A stretch of 64,000 nt of DNA, taken from positions 606,001-670,000 of the forward strand of contig JAWKLD010000001.1 in assembly GCA_041392855.1 (NCBI GenBank), read 5' to 3'. The position numbers and the translations under genes were made by a program. The DNA comes from Flavipsychrobacter sp. (GTDB lineage Bacteria; Bacteroidota; Bacteroidia; Chitinophagales; Chitinophagaceae). Positions 53,653 through 61,691 of this stretch are shown here, one piece after another; positions within the stretch are counted from its first letter, which is position 1; each line of letters starts with the position of its first letter. The notes beneath the pieces are model-generated. The model was not told the origin of the DNA and ran no database searches. It saw only the letters and a list, made by a program, of their open reading frames with translations.

Positions 53653-53943
53653 TTTATTGATTAAGAAAAAATGTTTATGTTGTTCAACTCTAACTACACC
53701 GCCAGCTAAAACTAACGTGTACCAGTTCACACTTGAGGCAATACCTCTTTTATTACTTCACTACCAGACTTGTTTAATGGGAATTTATATCTCTAGTAAT
53801 TTCACAGGGGGTGGATTATGCCAACTACCCCTGCGTAATTACATTTTTGGTTTACTAACCCATCATAGGCTTTAATATTTTGTAGGTGATATAATCCAAG
53901 CTTCACATTTTTATCGCGCTCACTTTTTATTGCGTCTTACTAA

Positions 53944-54042
53944 CAATGATTGCAACATTGATATAGTAATTTACGAATATATTAAGTGTATAACAACTAA
54001 AAAATAAGCCCAACATTATTGTCGGGCTCGTTGCAATCATTG
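53944..54042 (-). other. 13 bp inverted repeats enclosing a minus-strand terminator
   Basis: CAATGATTGCAAC (53944-53956) and GTTGCAATCATTG (54030-54042) are perfect inverted repeats. Between them, at 54007-54028, lies AGCCCAACA/TGTCGGGCT, a hairpin with a T-rich tail on the minus strand (9 bp stem with one wobble). From 53745 to 54476 no gene is convincing. This element may be a small RNA 3' end or a control site. A weak 70-codon frame on the minus strand (54086-54298, GTG start) precedes it. Confidence 0.4.
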
Positions 54043-54468
54043 CAGCCTATGATATAAGTCGCAATTTCTTGTCACTGTTAAATAGCTAAGTATTTAATAG
54101 TGAAAATGATATATATAAATAACTTTTATTTGGAATAGTTTTTGCTTGTAGGGGATTGCTGCTACAAATATTTTTTTTCAGTGTAGCAGAATTGTAGTTT
54201 ACCTGCAATGGTGCAGATGTCGTGTTGGTTAAACTAACCATGAAGTTTGATAGCAAAAGTTCAAGTTTATTTATCCTCTTATCCCTTAATATGCCCACTA
54301 ACGTACAAAAAAAAGTTTAGGGGGACGAGCAAAATACGTTATTTATTCACTTCCAACAAAAAAACTTTACAAACTAAGTGTGCAAAAATCAATGATAGAG
54401 CCTACTTAGGCAAGTTATTTATGTTGCATTTGTGTTACTTATTCAATGTTTTAAAGAGTACATTTGTA

Positions 54469-54724
54469 TAAACCAATTACAATTATAGCGACTAGAAAAT
54501 AAACATATTATAAGATAAGCGTAGTTAGCTTCTTTTGCGGCAATCACCACATTACAATCGCAGTCGGAAGAATGATTTACTATGCGCCAAACGGGCGTGT
54601 AGTTCTTCGTATGAAACCGACAAGGGTTGTGGTGACCCGCCGCAGTGGAATACGACTAGGGCTCACGCCTATCTTTCTTATTTATCACATGCTATAGAGT
54701 CCTTAGCACATTTTTTATTGGATA
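54469..54724 (+). promoter_or_regulatory. Promoter box and GC-rich leader before the beta-barrel gene
   Basis: TACATTTG at 54469-54476 matches the -7 box. From about 54535 to 54690 the DNA is distinctly richer in G and C than its surroundings, then the beta-barrel gene starts at 54725. The leader would be about 240 bases. It holds short frames in several phases, none recognised. It may be a conserved structured leader or a remnant of another element. Confidence 0.35.
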
Positions 54725-55327
54725 ATGATTTTAAAAGCGGCAAACACCACACAGCTTTTTAGACAGTTAATGTTTTGGTTACTATGTGTAGCTATAACAA
54801 ACAACTCATTTGGACAAGACACTGTACTCACGAATCGTTCCTTTGATAAAGGAACTCAACTACTTTCACTCTCCTATGGCGTAATCACTCAAGCAAGCGG
54901 TATTGCTAAATCAATAGGGCAGAAAAAAGACTATTCCATTTTCGGCCCATTAAAATGGAGCTATGAAATAGGAGTAAGTGAAGACATCGGTGTCGCGCCT
55001 AAGCTCAATTATGCACATGTCATTGACAAGACATTTGACCCACAACTCTACTATGGAGCAGTCCATATAGGCGTTTTTGGCTATTACCATTTCGGAAGAC
55101 TTATTAATGCTCCTAAAGTAGACCTCTTTGCAGGTGTAGGAGGATATATGGGTGTTGTCTTTACCGATAATGGGGGAAGTGGTAGTACAGATTATGCATC
55201 GAATGCCTTTCCTGCACTTTCATGTGGCGCACGATACTATCTAACCCATTCATTTGCCTTTTTTGCAGAAGTAGGTGCAATGAGGCAAAGTTTTGTGGAT
55301 TTAGGTTTTACAATTAAGGTTAAGTAA
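54725..55327 (+). CDS. Outer-membrane beta-barrel protein
   Basis: This 200 aa protein has a signal peptide (LMFWLLCVAITNNSFGQ, cleavage near residue 31) and alternating aromatic-rich strands (LSLSYGV, WSYEIGVSE, GVFGYYHFG, FAFFAEVGAMRQSF) with a short C-terminal strand, typical of small 8-strand barrels. The mature N-terminus suggests that the start could instead be ATG 54770. No specific function is visible. Confidence 0.7.
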   Translation: MILKAANTTQLFRQLMFWLLCVAITNNSFGQDTVLTNRSFDKGTQLLSLSYGVITQASGIAKSIGQKKDYSIFGPLKWSYEIGVSEDIGVAPKLNYAHVIDKTFDPQLYYGAVHIGVFGYYHFGRLINAPKVDLFAGVGGYMGVVFTDNGGSGSTDYASNAFPALSCGARYYLTHSFAFFAEVGAMRQSFVDLGFTIKVK

Positions 55328-55352
55328 TTCTATCATTTTAAAAACAACTACA

Positions 55353-55835
55353 ATGAATAAGGTATATATCTATGCAGTGCTATTATTTATGGCATGCGCA
55401 TGCAATAAAACAGAGAAAAAATCTACTGTTGACGTAAATCAATACAAAGAAATACTTACTAAATCTTTGTGGAGTCTTGATGATATTAACTGGAGAATAT
55501 ATGATGACAAAGGAAATGAAACCATACAGTATAGTAAGTACAGTATCTCCATGTGTACTCTAGTTGATTATTATAAATTTAGTGACTCTGTAATATACGT
55601 ACCTAATGATGCAGAACGTGGGGTAGGGTGTGACAGCATTCCTCCTGTGTCTGGTGAATATGAAATTAGTACAGACGGCAAACGTTTTAAAACATCGTTT
55701 ATGTATAAGTATCCTGATAGTATGTTTGTCTTTGATGTATTAGAACTATCTAACACTCGATTTCATGTAAAGACTAATCCAAAGGATAGTGTGTATAATA
55801 GACGAAATGAAATAGAATTTGTGTTTGTTCGATAA
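55353..55835 (+). CDS. Small lipoprotein of unknown function
   Basis: This 160 aa protein has a lipobox-like N-terminus (LLFMACACNK, lipidated Cys near residue 15-17). The mature part is polar and looks beta-rich, like lipocalin-type small lipoproteins, but I do not recognise it. It follows the beta-barrel gene by 25 bases, so both may be one transcript. Confidence 0.6.
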   Translation: MNKVYIYAVLLFMACACNKTEKKSTVDVNQYKEILTKSLWSLDDINWRIYDDKGNETIQYSKYSISMCTLVDYYKFSDSVIYVPNDAERGVGCDSIPPVSGEYEISTDGKRFKTSFMYKYPDSMFVFDVLELSNTRFHVKTNPKDSVYNRRNEIEFVFVR

Positions 55836-55849
55836 AAGCATTTGTCTGC

Positions 55850-56240
55850 TAGTGCAGTATTCTTATTAGTGACTATTCCGCCTCTGGCTTCACAGTCACA
55901 GGAAAATAGGCACTTTTTCGTCATTCTGCAAGAAGTACGCCACACGTTTTGTGTGTCATGCTTCTTGCTTTTTCATTTCCTCAATGCGTCGCAGTGCTCA
56001 GTATTTCATACTGAAATCCCTTTACTGCTTATTGATAGAGCGAGCCTTGAGCTACAAGTCTGCTCTCCGCTAAGCTCTGCTATTAGCCACGCTTATACCT
56101 TCGGTATGCAAGCGAGCGTAGCTCCGTTGAGTGCAGTATTTGCATTACATGCTTTTCATCCTGCACCCATCCTTGTTTGCTCGCAACCTCAATTACTGCA
56201 CAGGCTCCGTGCATTCGGTTCGTATGGCTCGCTTATTAGA
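55850..56240. other. GC-rich, hairpin-dense non-coding region
   Basis: This stretch lacks a credible gene but has several hairpins: GCAAGAAG/CTTCTTGC (55928-55968) followed by TTTTTC, CAGTAT/ATACTG (55999-56013), and CGCTT-ATACC/GGTAT-GC-AAGCG (56090-56114). The first could terminate the lipoprotein gene. A 134-codon frame across it has a low-complexity, Ser/Leu/His-rich product with no signature. From 56241 to 56421 the sequence is AT-rich and shows nothing else. Confidence 0.4.
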
Positions 56241-56421
56241 TTTTAGTAACGAATAATGTAGTTTAAATTTTTAAATATATTTTTTATTTTTGAATAACAC
56301 CATAATCTTATATCATGAAAATCATCCTCAAATATACTTACACAAACAATGCACAAGTACACATGTAGGCATCTACTTACTATAAATTTTAATACTATTT
56401 TTTACCTAAAAAACCAATATT

Positions 56422-56853
56422 ATGAACAAAATTATGTCATTAAATTATAGAACTTTTTTATACTCTATATTTCTGATATTGTTAAGTACAACTTTTTTTA
56501 ACACTACAGTAAATGCAACAATAACGGAGTCTGCTCCGGGATTTTTTGAATTTGATAATGAACCTTTAGATTTAGGACCTTGTACATATTATATTAATGG
56601 TTATATCGACATTAACGATGGGTCGTATAACCTCATAGTAATATCATACAATTGTAATAAAAAATATAAGTTTCAAGGATTTGTAACATATACACCACCT
56701 TCTGGAGGTGGAACTACTGGTGGCAGTTATACCCTAAGTAGTGTGGAAGCTTATGAAATTCTTCCTGACGAAACTGAAGTTTCAATAGATCCAACAACTA
56801 TCAGTGATTATGTAGATATTATGGATTTTTCTGTTTTCTCAGTATATGAGTAA
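56422..56853 (+). CDS. Small secreted hypothetical protein
   Basis: This 143 aa protein has a signal peptide (about 30 residues, to NATI). The mature part has two Cys and an acidic C-terminal half with a Gly-rich linker (PPSGGGTTGG). It is unrecognised. It lies before the outer-membrane receptor-like gene of the RiPP cluster, facing it, and has its own terminator. Membership of the RiPP cluster is uncertain. Confidence 0.55.
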   Translation: MNKIMSLNYRTFLYSIFLILLSTTFFNTTVNATITESAPGFFEFDNEPLDLGPCTYYINGYIDINDGSYNLIVISYNCNKKYKFQGFVTYTPPSGGGTTGGSYTLSSVEAYEILPDETEVSIDPTTISDYVDIMDFSVFSVYE

Positions 56854-56879
56854 ATAATAACAATTATATAGATGCCTTT

Positions 56880-56912
56880 ATAGCCCCAAAATATGGGGCT
56901 ATTTTATTTTTT
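56880..56912 (+). terminator. Terminator after the small secreted protein
   Basis: ATAGCCCCA and TGGGGCTAT form a perfect 9 bp stem with a 5-base loop, followed by TTTATTTTTT on the plus strand. It separates the two convergent genes. Confidence 0.85.
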
Positions 56913-56917
56913 GTTCT

Positions 56918-59335
56918 TTATTTAGAATAAACAGGGAAAGATGTAAACCTATAAATCAGTGAAACCATATAATAACTACCTATTCTATTAACAGAAATAT
57001 CTTCATAGTAGTTGTCATTAATGTTACGTTGTACAGTTGGGTAGTTATTGAATATATCGTATGCTTGAAGACTGATGAATAGTCCGTTAATTTTTTTGAA
57101 CTCTTTGTACAAAGATGTATTTACTAAGAAAAACTCTTGTTCAAAAGATTGGTTTAGACCATTATTTACAATATATGAAAGGTCATATTCCCATTTAATA
57201 TTAAAAGGTAAATGGAAAGTTCCTTGTTGAGATAGGCTATGTGTTTGCAATAGGTTATTAGTACTATTTGTTGTTATTGTTTTATTCCAATTATAGCCAT
57301 AGCGTATATTGCCTTCATAGATGTCATCTGAAAGGTAGTTAAGGTATATGTTGGGTGTTACGGTATAGTTCTTTCTCTTCTGTATTATATTATTGATGAT
57401 ATTGACGTTGTTTTGCCAACTGCTGGAGATACTTGTCGTAAATCTTAGTTTCTTTTTAATAATAGAGGTGGTCTTATTAATACCTAAAGTAAAAGAATAA
57501 TTACCATCTGCATTGATAGGTGTTGTCTCCCTTTTACTATTCGTAATCACTACGTTATTGATTATTTTTTGATTGTACCAACTACTACGCAGATATATAT
57601 TCGTGTTACCACCTGATAAGTTATAATTTCTATAATTAAGGGTTATGTTATTGCTGATTTCAGGTTTAAGGTTGGGGTTGCCCGTAAATATATTCAAGCT
57701 ATCAGTATAGTCAGGGATGGGCTGTAATTGACTGAGGTTAGGAGCATTAATACGACCATTGTAGCCAAAACTAATATTTCTTTTTTTAGTCATTTTGTAT
57801 TGTAAATGTAAACGAGGTGCATAATTAACACCTTGTTGAGAAATGTTGTTTTGGTTATTATGCTCATCTTTTGTAGTCCTATTATAGGGCAGTAACTGAA
57901 ACGCTAAAGAGCCATATAGTTTGTTTTTTGAATACTGATAACTAAGCCCTAATGTGTTTTCATTGTTGCTATTGTTATAGTTCCTGCTTTGCGTAGTGTC
58001 AAAAGCTGTCATACCATTGTTGTCTACCAAAACTTCTCTCTGATTAGAGGCCATAGTATAGTTATTGCAATAATCAAGAGATACCATACTGGACGAGCCT
58101 ACAGGCTCATTATATTTAATGCCGATATGAGTAGCTACATTATTGCTTCTAGTTTGAGCCGTGTTAGATACATTGGTGTTTGAAGAGGATATGAGGTATT
58201 CATTTTTGTTTTCATTGTTAATGATACCTTTAGATACTCCATAATTTGCATTTACACTCACAATAAGTGTTCTTTTTTCCTTAGCAAATGCCTTCATTAT
58301 TGTATTATTCCATCTAATATTAGCCTTAGTGTCATAACTGTTGACTAGAGAAATTCTTTGAAAATCTATTTGCTCTTGCTGGTTTTGATATGTAATGTCT
58401 TTACTATTACTGCTAGCATCTTTTTCTTGATAGTCCATTGATAGGTAGGAGCGTATTTTAAGTCTTTTACTAATATCCCAGTTGCTTCTAATATTTACCC
58501 TATGACTATTGTTTGTACTTATTGAACGTTGACTTTGTTCTTGTAGTAGCAAACTGTCATTTTGTAAATAGGTGGTTCTAAAAGAGGAGCGGTATAATGT
58601 ATTTTTATTGGTATTAAAATTATAACCACCACTTAACTTCCATTTAGGGGTTACATCTTTGGAAAAGTTAATTGTGGCTTTTCGGCTATCTTTTACACCT
58701 GGAGAGTTCCAAGAGTCATTACTGGTACTCTCTATATTAGAGATGCCAGTATTGTTAGCTCCAATAATGGTTGTTAATCTTAGACCATCCTTAGACATAT
58801 AATTGCCGAATAGTCCAATATGGTATCTATCCTTTGTTCCATACCCTCCAGTGGCTCGCCCATATATACCATCTTTGTACTTTTTCTTAAACTGTAGATT
58901 GATAACTTTTTCCTCTGTGGGTTCTTTTCTGCCACTAAATATAGCATCTTCACTATGATAATCTGCAACTTGTATTTTCTCTAAGATTTCAGCGGGTAGA
59001 TTTTTAGTGATCGAAGTAAGGTCTTCTGTATCATACTCTTTACCATTAATGTATATTCTGGTAACAGTTTTACCATTGATAGTAATAGTGCCATCTCTAC
59101 TTACTTCAACCCCGGGCAACCTTTTTAAAACGTCTTCTGCTGTTGCTAATGGGTCTTTATAAAAGGAGTCTACTCTGTAGCTGATGGTATCATTGTTTAC
59201 TTTAATAGCAGTTTTGGCACTTATAATAATTTCACTAATCTGGAGAGTGTCATTGAAGATAGATTTTGAGGAATCTATTTGACAATAAGCTTTTGCTGTA
59301 ACAACAGAAAAAATAAATAGTAGCAAAAATTTCAA
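56918..59335 (-). CDS. Outer-membrane beta-barrel family protein (TonB-dependent receptor-like)
   Basis: This 805 aa protein has a signal peptide (to about YCQ, residue 19) and a plug-like N-terminal domain with SYRVDSFYKDPLATAEDVLK, RLPGVEVSRDGTITINGK and ILEKIQVADYHSE. A large barrel of antiparallel strands follows, rich in Asn, Thr and Tyr, and it ends in a short aromatic-containing tail. The layout is the Bacteroidetes outer-membrane beta-barrel (OMP_b-brl_3) family related to TonB-dependent receptors. In this cluster it may export or take up the RiPP product; that is inference. Confidence 0.85.
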   Translation of the reverse strand: MKFLLLFIFSVVTAKAYCQIDSSKSIFNDTLQISEIIISAKTAIKVNNDTISYRVDSFYKDPLATAEDVLKRLPGVEVSRDGTITINGKTVTRIYINGKEYDTEDLTSITKNLPAEILEKIQVADYHSEDAIFSGRKEPTEEKVINLQFKKKYKDGIYGRATGGYGTKDRYHIGLFGNYMSKDGLRLTTIIGANNTGISNIESTSNDSWNSPGVKDSRKATINFSKDVTPKWKLSGGYNFNTNKNTLYRSSFRTTYLQNDSLLLQEQSQRSISTNNSHRVNIRSNWDISKRLKIRSYLSMDYQEKDASSNSKDITYQNQQEQIDFQRISLVNSYDTKANIRWNNTIMKAFAKEKRTLIVSVNANYGVSKGIINNENKNEYLISSSNTNVSNTAQTRSNNVATHIGIKYNEPVGSSSMVSLDYCNNYTMASNQREVLVDNNGMTAFDTTQSRNYNNSNNENTLGLSYQYSKNKLYGSLAFQLLPYNRTTKDEHNNQNNISQQGVNYAPRLHLQYKMTKKRNISFGYNGRINAPNLSQLQPIPDYTDSLNIFTGNPNLKPEISNNITLNYRNYNLSGGNTNIYLRSSWYNQKIINNVVITNSKRETTPINADGNYSFTLGINKTTSIIKKKLRFTTSISSSWQNNVNIINNIIQKRKNYTVTPNIYLNYLSDDIYEGNIRYGYNWNKTITTNSTNNLLQTHSLSQQGTFHLPFNIKWEYDLSYIVNNGLNQSFEQEFFLVNTSLYKEFKKINGLFISLQAYDIFNNYPTVQRNINDNYYEDISVNRIGSYYMVSLIYRFTSFPVYSK

Positions 59336-59512
59336 TGTTCAATTATACTAGATTATACAAATTACACTATTTGCGTATGATAAATTAGCTTTTGATTCAT
59401 ATGCAATGATATCATAGACAAAAAAGCATTAACAATTATTCTATTTTAAAAGTTCTTATTTTTTTGTTTAAATCTTATATTAGATAATTCATTTATTCTA
59501 AATAAACCTTTT

Positions 59513-59863
59513 ATGAAAAAACTAGAAAATTTAAATCAAAGTAAATTTGAAACATTTAAAGATGCAAAAATTAATAATCTACACATGGTTATTGGAGGAC
59601 TACCAATGGTTAAATCATCAGGTACTAATCCTCCACGACATGATGTAGCTGAACTTACAGCTGGAGGAGCTAATCATGATGGGGTGCCTGGTGATGGTAC
59701 CGCTGATGATTGGGGTGAAACTAAATGGTACCCAGGCTTCATAGATATTACAAAAGCAGTTGAACATACTCATACTGGAGAAATTGAGGAATTGCCAAGT
59801 GCAGGATATGTATACGATGATACAGATGCAGTATCTGGAAATATAAGTAGTGCTACTTATTAA
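59513..59863 (+). CDS. gwsA: Grasp-with-spasm RiPP precursor peptide 1
   Basis: This 116 aa peptide has a conserved leader (MKKLENLNQSKFETF, then KINNLHMVIGG) ending in Gly28-Gly29, the usual cleavage site for C39 exporters. The 87-residue core has no Cys and carries DVAELTAGG, GVPGDGTADDWGE, WYPG and EHTHTGE. It is rich in Thr, Ser, Asp, Glu and Lys, the residues used for ester or amide crosslinks by ATP-grasp maturases. The leader and the downstream enzymes match the grasp-with-spasm system. A second copy lies at 60346. Confidence 0.85.
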   Translation: MKKLENLNQSKFETFKDAKINNLHMVIGGLPMVKSSGTNPPRHDVAELTAGGANHDGVPGDGTADDWGETKWYPGFIDITKAVEHTHTGEIEELPSAGYVYDDTDAVSGNISSATY

Positions 59864-59877
59864 AATGAGCTTTACTT

Positions 59878-59919
59878 ACAACTATTACCATAAGGTTATA
59901 ACTTTATGGTAATAGTTGT
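59878..59919. terminator. Bidirectional hairpin between precursor 1 and the TonB-C gene
   Basis: ACAACTATTACCATAA and its complement form a perfect 16 bp stem with a 10-base loop. The stem includes the last codons and stop of the minus-strand gene and lies 15 bases after the precursor stop. T-runs are weak, so termination may be partial. Confidence 0.7.
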
Positions 59920-60294
59920 ATAAACTTTAACAACTTTTTTGTTTTGTCTTCCTGGCTTCCATTTTGGCATACTTTCTACTATTGTAATGGCTTCATTATT
60001 TAACTCTTGACTAGCATTTGATGAGATTATTTTAGGATATAGAACGCTCCCTGTTTCGTCAATAATAACTTTTAAAACAATTTTTTTTAAAGCATCATTT
60101 TCTTGAGCATTATACTTCTTTTTGATATGTTCCTGAATATATGTATCTATATTACCATTGAATCTTGGCATGTTGTCAACATAAGTAAAAACAATAGCGT
60201 TAACATTGGTGTCTATTTGAGAAAAGGCAATTTTATTTAATGATAAAATGCAAATTAAAGACAATGTAAAAAACTTACATGTATGTTTAAACAT
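59896..60294 (-). CDS. Periplasmic TonB C-terminal-like protein
   Basis: This 132 aa protein has a signal peptide (to about AFSQ, residue 26) in place of the usual membrane anchor, then a TonB-C-like domain: VLKVIIDETGSVLYPKI and MPKWKPGRQNKKVVKVYTT. It is probably secreted into the periplasm and could contact an outer-membrane receptor. It lies antisense between the two precursors. Confidence 0.8.
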   Translation of the reverse strand: MFKHTCKFFTLSLICILSLNKIAFSQIDTNVNAIVFTYVDNMPRFNGNIDTYIQEHIKKKYNAQENDALKKIVLKVIIDETGSVLYPKIISSNASQELNNEAITIVESMPKWKPGRQNKKVVKVYTTITIKL

Positions 60295-60345
60295 GATGAT
60301 TTTTTTTTCTGTATATTACATATATTATAAACTTAAACCTAAAGT

Positions 60346-60705
60346 ATGAAAAAATTAGAAAAGCTAAGCTCTAGTAACTTTAACAAGTTTAAAGATGCAG
60401 AAATTGAAAATCTACACATGGTTATAGGCGGTAGGTTATATGTTATGTCGACTAGATCAGAGTCACATCCTGTTCATGCACATGATGTAGCCGATCTTAC
60501 AGCTGGTGGAAGTTCTTACAATGGTGTCCCTGGTGACGGTACCGCTGATGATTGGGGTGAGGCGTCTTGGTACCCAGGAAATGTAGATTTAGGTAAGGTT
60601 CTTGAACATGATCATCCAGGAGAGACTACAATATCTCTTGGCTCGGGTCTAGATTACGAAGCATATGATCCATTTACCGGTGTGGTAGGTTCTTATACGA
60701 CTTAA
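60346..60705 (+). CDS. gwsA: Grasp-with-spasm RiPP precursor peptide 2
   Basis: This 119 aa paralogue of the 59513 peptide has the same leader (MKKLEKLSSSNFNKF, then EIENLHMVIGG, Gly28-Gly29) and a 90-residue Cys-free core. GVPGDGTADDWGE, WYPG and EH.H.GE are identical in both copies, while the segment just after Gly-Gly and the C-terminal tails differ. A 23 bp DNA stretch in the core block is identical in both genes. A hairpin follows the stop. Confidence 0.85.
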   Translation: MKKLEKLSSSNFNKFKDAEIENLHMVIGGRLYVMSTRSESHPVHAHDVADLTAGGSSYNGVPGDGTADDWGEASWYPGNVDLGKVLEHDHPGETTISLGSGLDYEAYDPFTGVVGSYTT

Positions 60706-60716
60706 GTGTATTTCTA

Positions 60717-60756
60717 GTCTATATGAATGATTTATATTTGAATCATTCATATAGAC
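60717..60756 (+). terminator. Hairpin after precursor 2 (possible attenuator)
   Basis: GTCTATATGAATGATT and its complement form a perfect 16 bp stem with an 8-base loop, followed by a loosely T-rich run. It may stabilise the precursor message and let part of the transcription continue into the maturation genes. Confidence 0.7.
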
Positions 60757-60784
60757 GTTAAATAGTTTTATTTATCTTATTATC

Positions 60785-61681
60785 ATGTTTTTAATCTCAA
60801 GAATCCTGGTCAGTTTTAGACTCTTTCTTTTTTTCTTTGCATTTTTAATTTGCTCAAGTGCTTACTCCCAAGTGACGTCAGAGGAAAAGGCGATTTTACA
60901 ATCTCGTAAAAAATCATTTTTAGAATATCTTGACAAGAATCAAAATTTAAAAGGTACTTTCCCCTACAGTAACATAGCACAAAATCTAGCTATTGTTTAC
61001 TCAATACTTGACCAAAAAGATTCAACGTTTTATTACCTTTTCTATTCATTTGAAGATTACAAACCCGAGACTTTAGGCTTTGATGAAGTTATCAACCCTG
61101 CATTATTAGGAGAGTACACGCTGCAAAAATGGCAAAACTCTAAAGATTGGGAAGAATTGAAAAATAAAATATTTGATAAGTATAAATATAAAGCACGAAA
61201 TGTCCGGTATCGTAATATTGAACATGAGCTACTTCTTAGAAAAGGTGCTGACCAATCTATTCGTGGTTATTTATGGATGATTAAATCCGATAGTATTGCA
61301 AGAAAGAAAGTATCTGAGATAGATAAACTGAACTACTTATACGTTAAATCTGTAATAGATTCTATCGGTTTTCCAACAATTTCTATGGTAGGTGCATCAG
61401 CTTCAAATGCAGCATTTTTATTATGCCAACATTCTGATGAAGATGTTTTTTTTCAGAAAAAGGTTTTACAGAGTATGCTTAAAAATTCTGACGATATTAA
61501 AAGTTATTACATTGCTTATTTGTCTGACAGAATATTAGTCAAGGAAAAAGGATATCAACTATATGGCACTCAGTATAATCCTAAATTTAAAGGAAAATTA
61601 TATCCCATAATAGACTCGCAGAGAGTTAATATTCGTAGAGATTCTCTAGGGTTGCCAAGGATTAAAATGCAACGAAAGTAA
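60785..61681 (+). CDS. Secreted DUF6624-like protein of the RiPP cluster
   Basis: This 298 aa protein has a signal peptide (to about AYSQ, residue 29). The C-terminal 150 residues match the DUF6624 pattern: LLLRKGADQSIRGYLWMI, DSIGFPTISMVGASASNAAF, LLCQHSDEDVFFQKKVL and QLYGTQYN. The function of this domain is unknown. It lies 11 bases before the ATP-grasp gene, so it is probably transcribed with it and may assist export, processing or immunity. Confidence 0.75.
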   Translation: MFLISRILVSFRLFLFFFAFLICSSAYSQVTSEEKAILQSRKKSFLEYLDKNQNLKGTFPYSNIAQNLAIVYSILDQKDSTFYYLFYSFEDYKPETLGFDEVINPALLGEYTLQKWQNSKDWEELKNKIFDKYKYKARNVRYRNIEHELLLRKGADQSIRGYLWMIKSDSIARKKVSEIDKLNYLYVKSVIDSIGFPTISMVGASASNAAFLLCQHSDEDVFFQKKVLQSMLKNSDDIKSYYIAYLSDRILVKEKGYQLYGTQYNPKFKGKLYPIIDSQRVNIRRDSLGLPRIKMQRK

Positions 61682-61691
61682 ATAGTTTTTA

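Noticed and set aside
53558..53875. A 105-codon plus-strand frame with a hydrophobic stretch
   Set aside because: It lies antisense to the likely remnant gene at 53509-53740. Its hydrophobic run mirrors Lys-rich codons on the other strand, so it reads as a shadow.
54086..54298. A 70-codon minus-strand frame before the terminator at 54007
   Set aside because: It has a GTG start, no recognised motif and ordinary AT-rich composition. The downstream terminator is suggestive but not enough for a gene call.
54535..54762. A 75-codon frame in the leader of the beta-barrel gene
   Set aside because: It runs into the beta-barrel gene, has no ribosome-binding context and no family match. It is listed as part of the leader instead.
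55842..56246. A 134-codon frame read through the GC-rich region
   Set aside because: The product is Ser/Leu/His-rich low-complexity text without motifs, starts with TTG and lies over successive hairpins. A structured non-coding segment explains it better.
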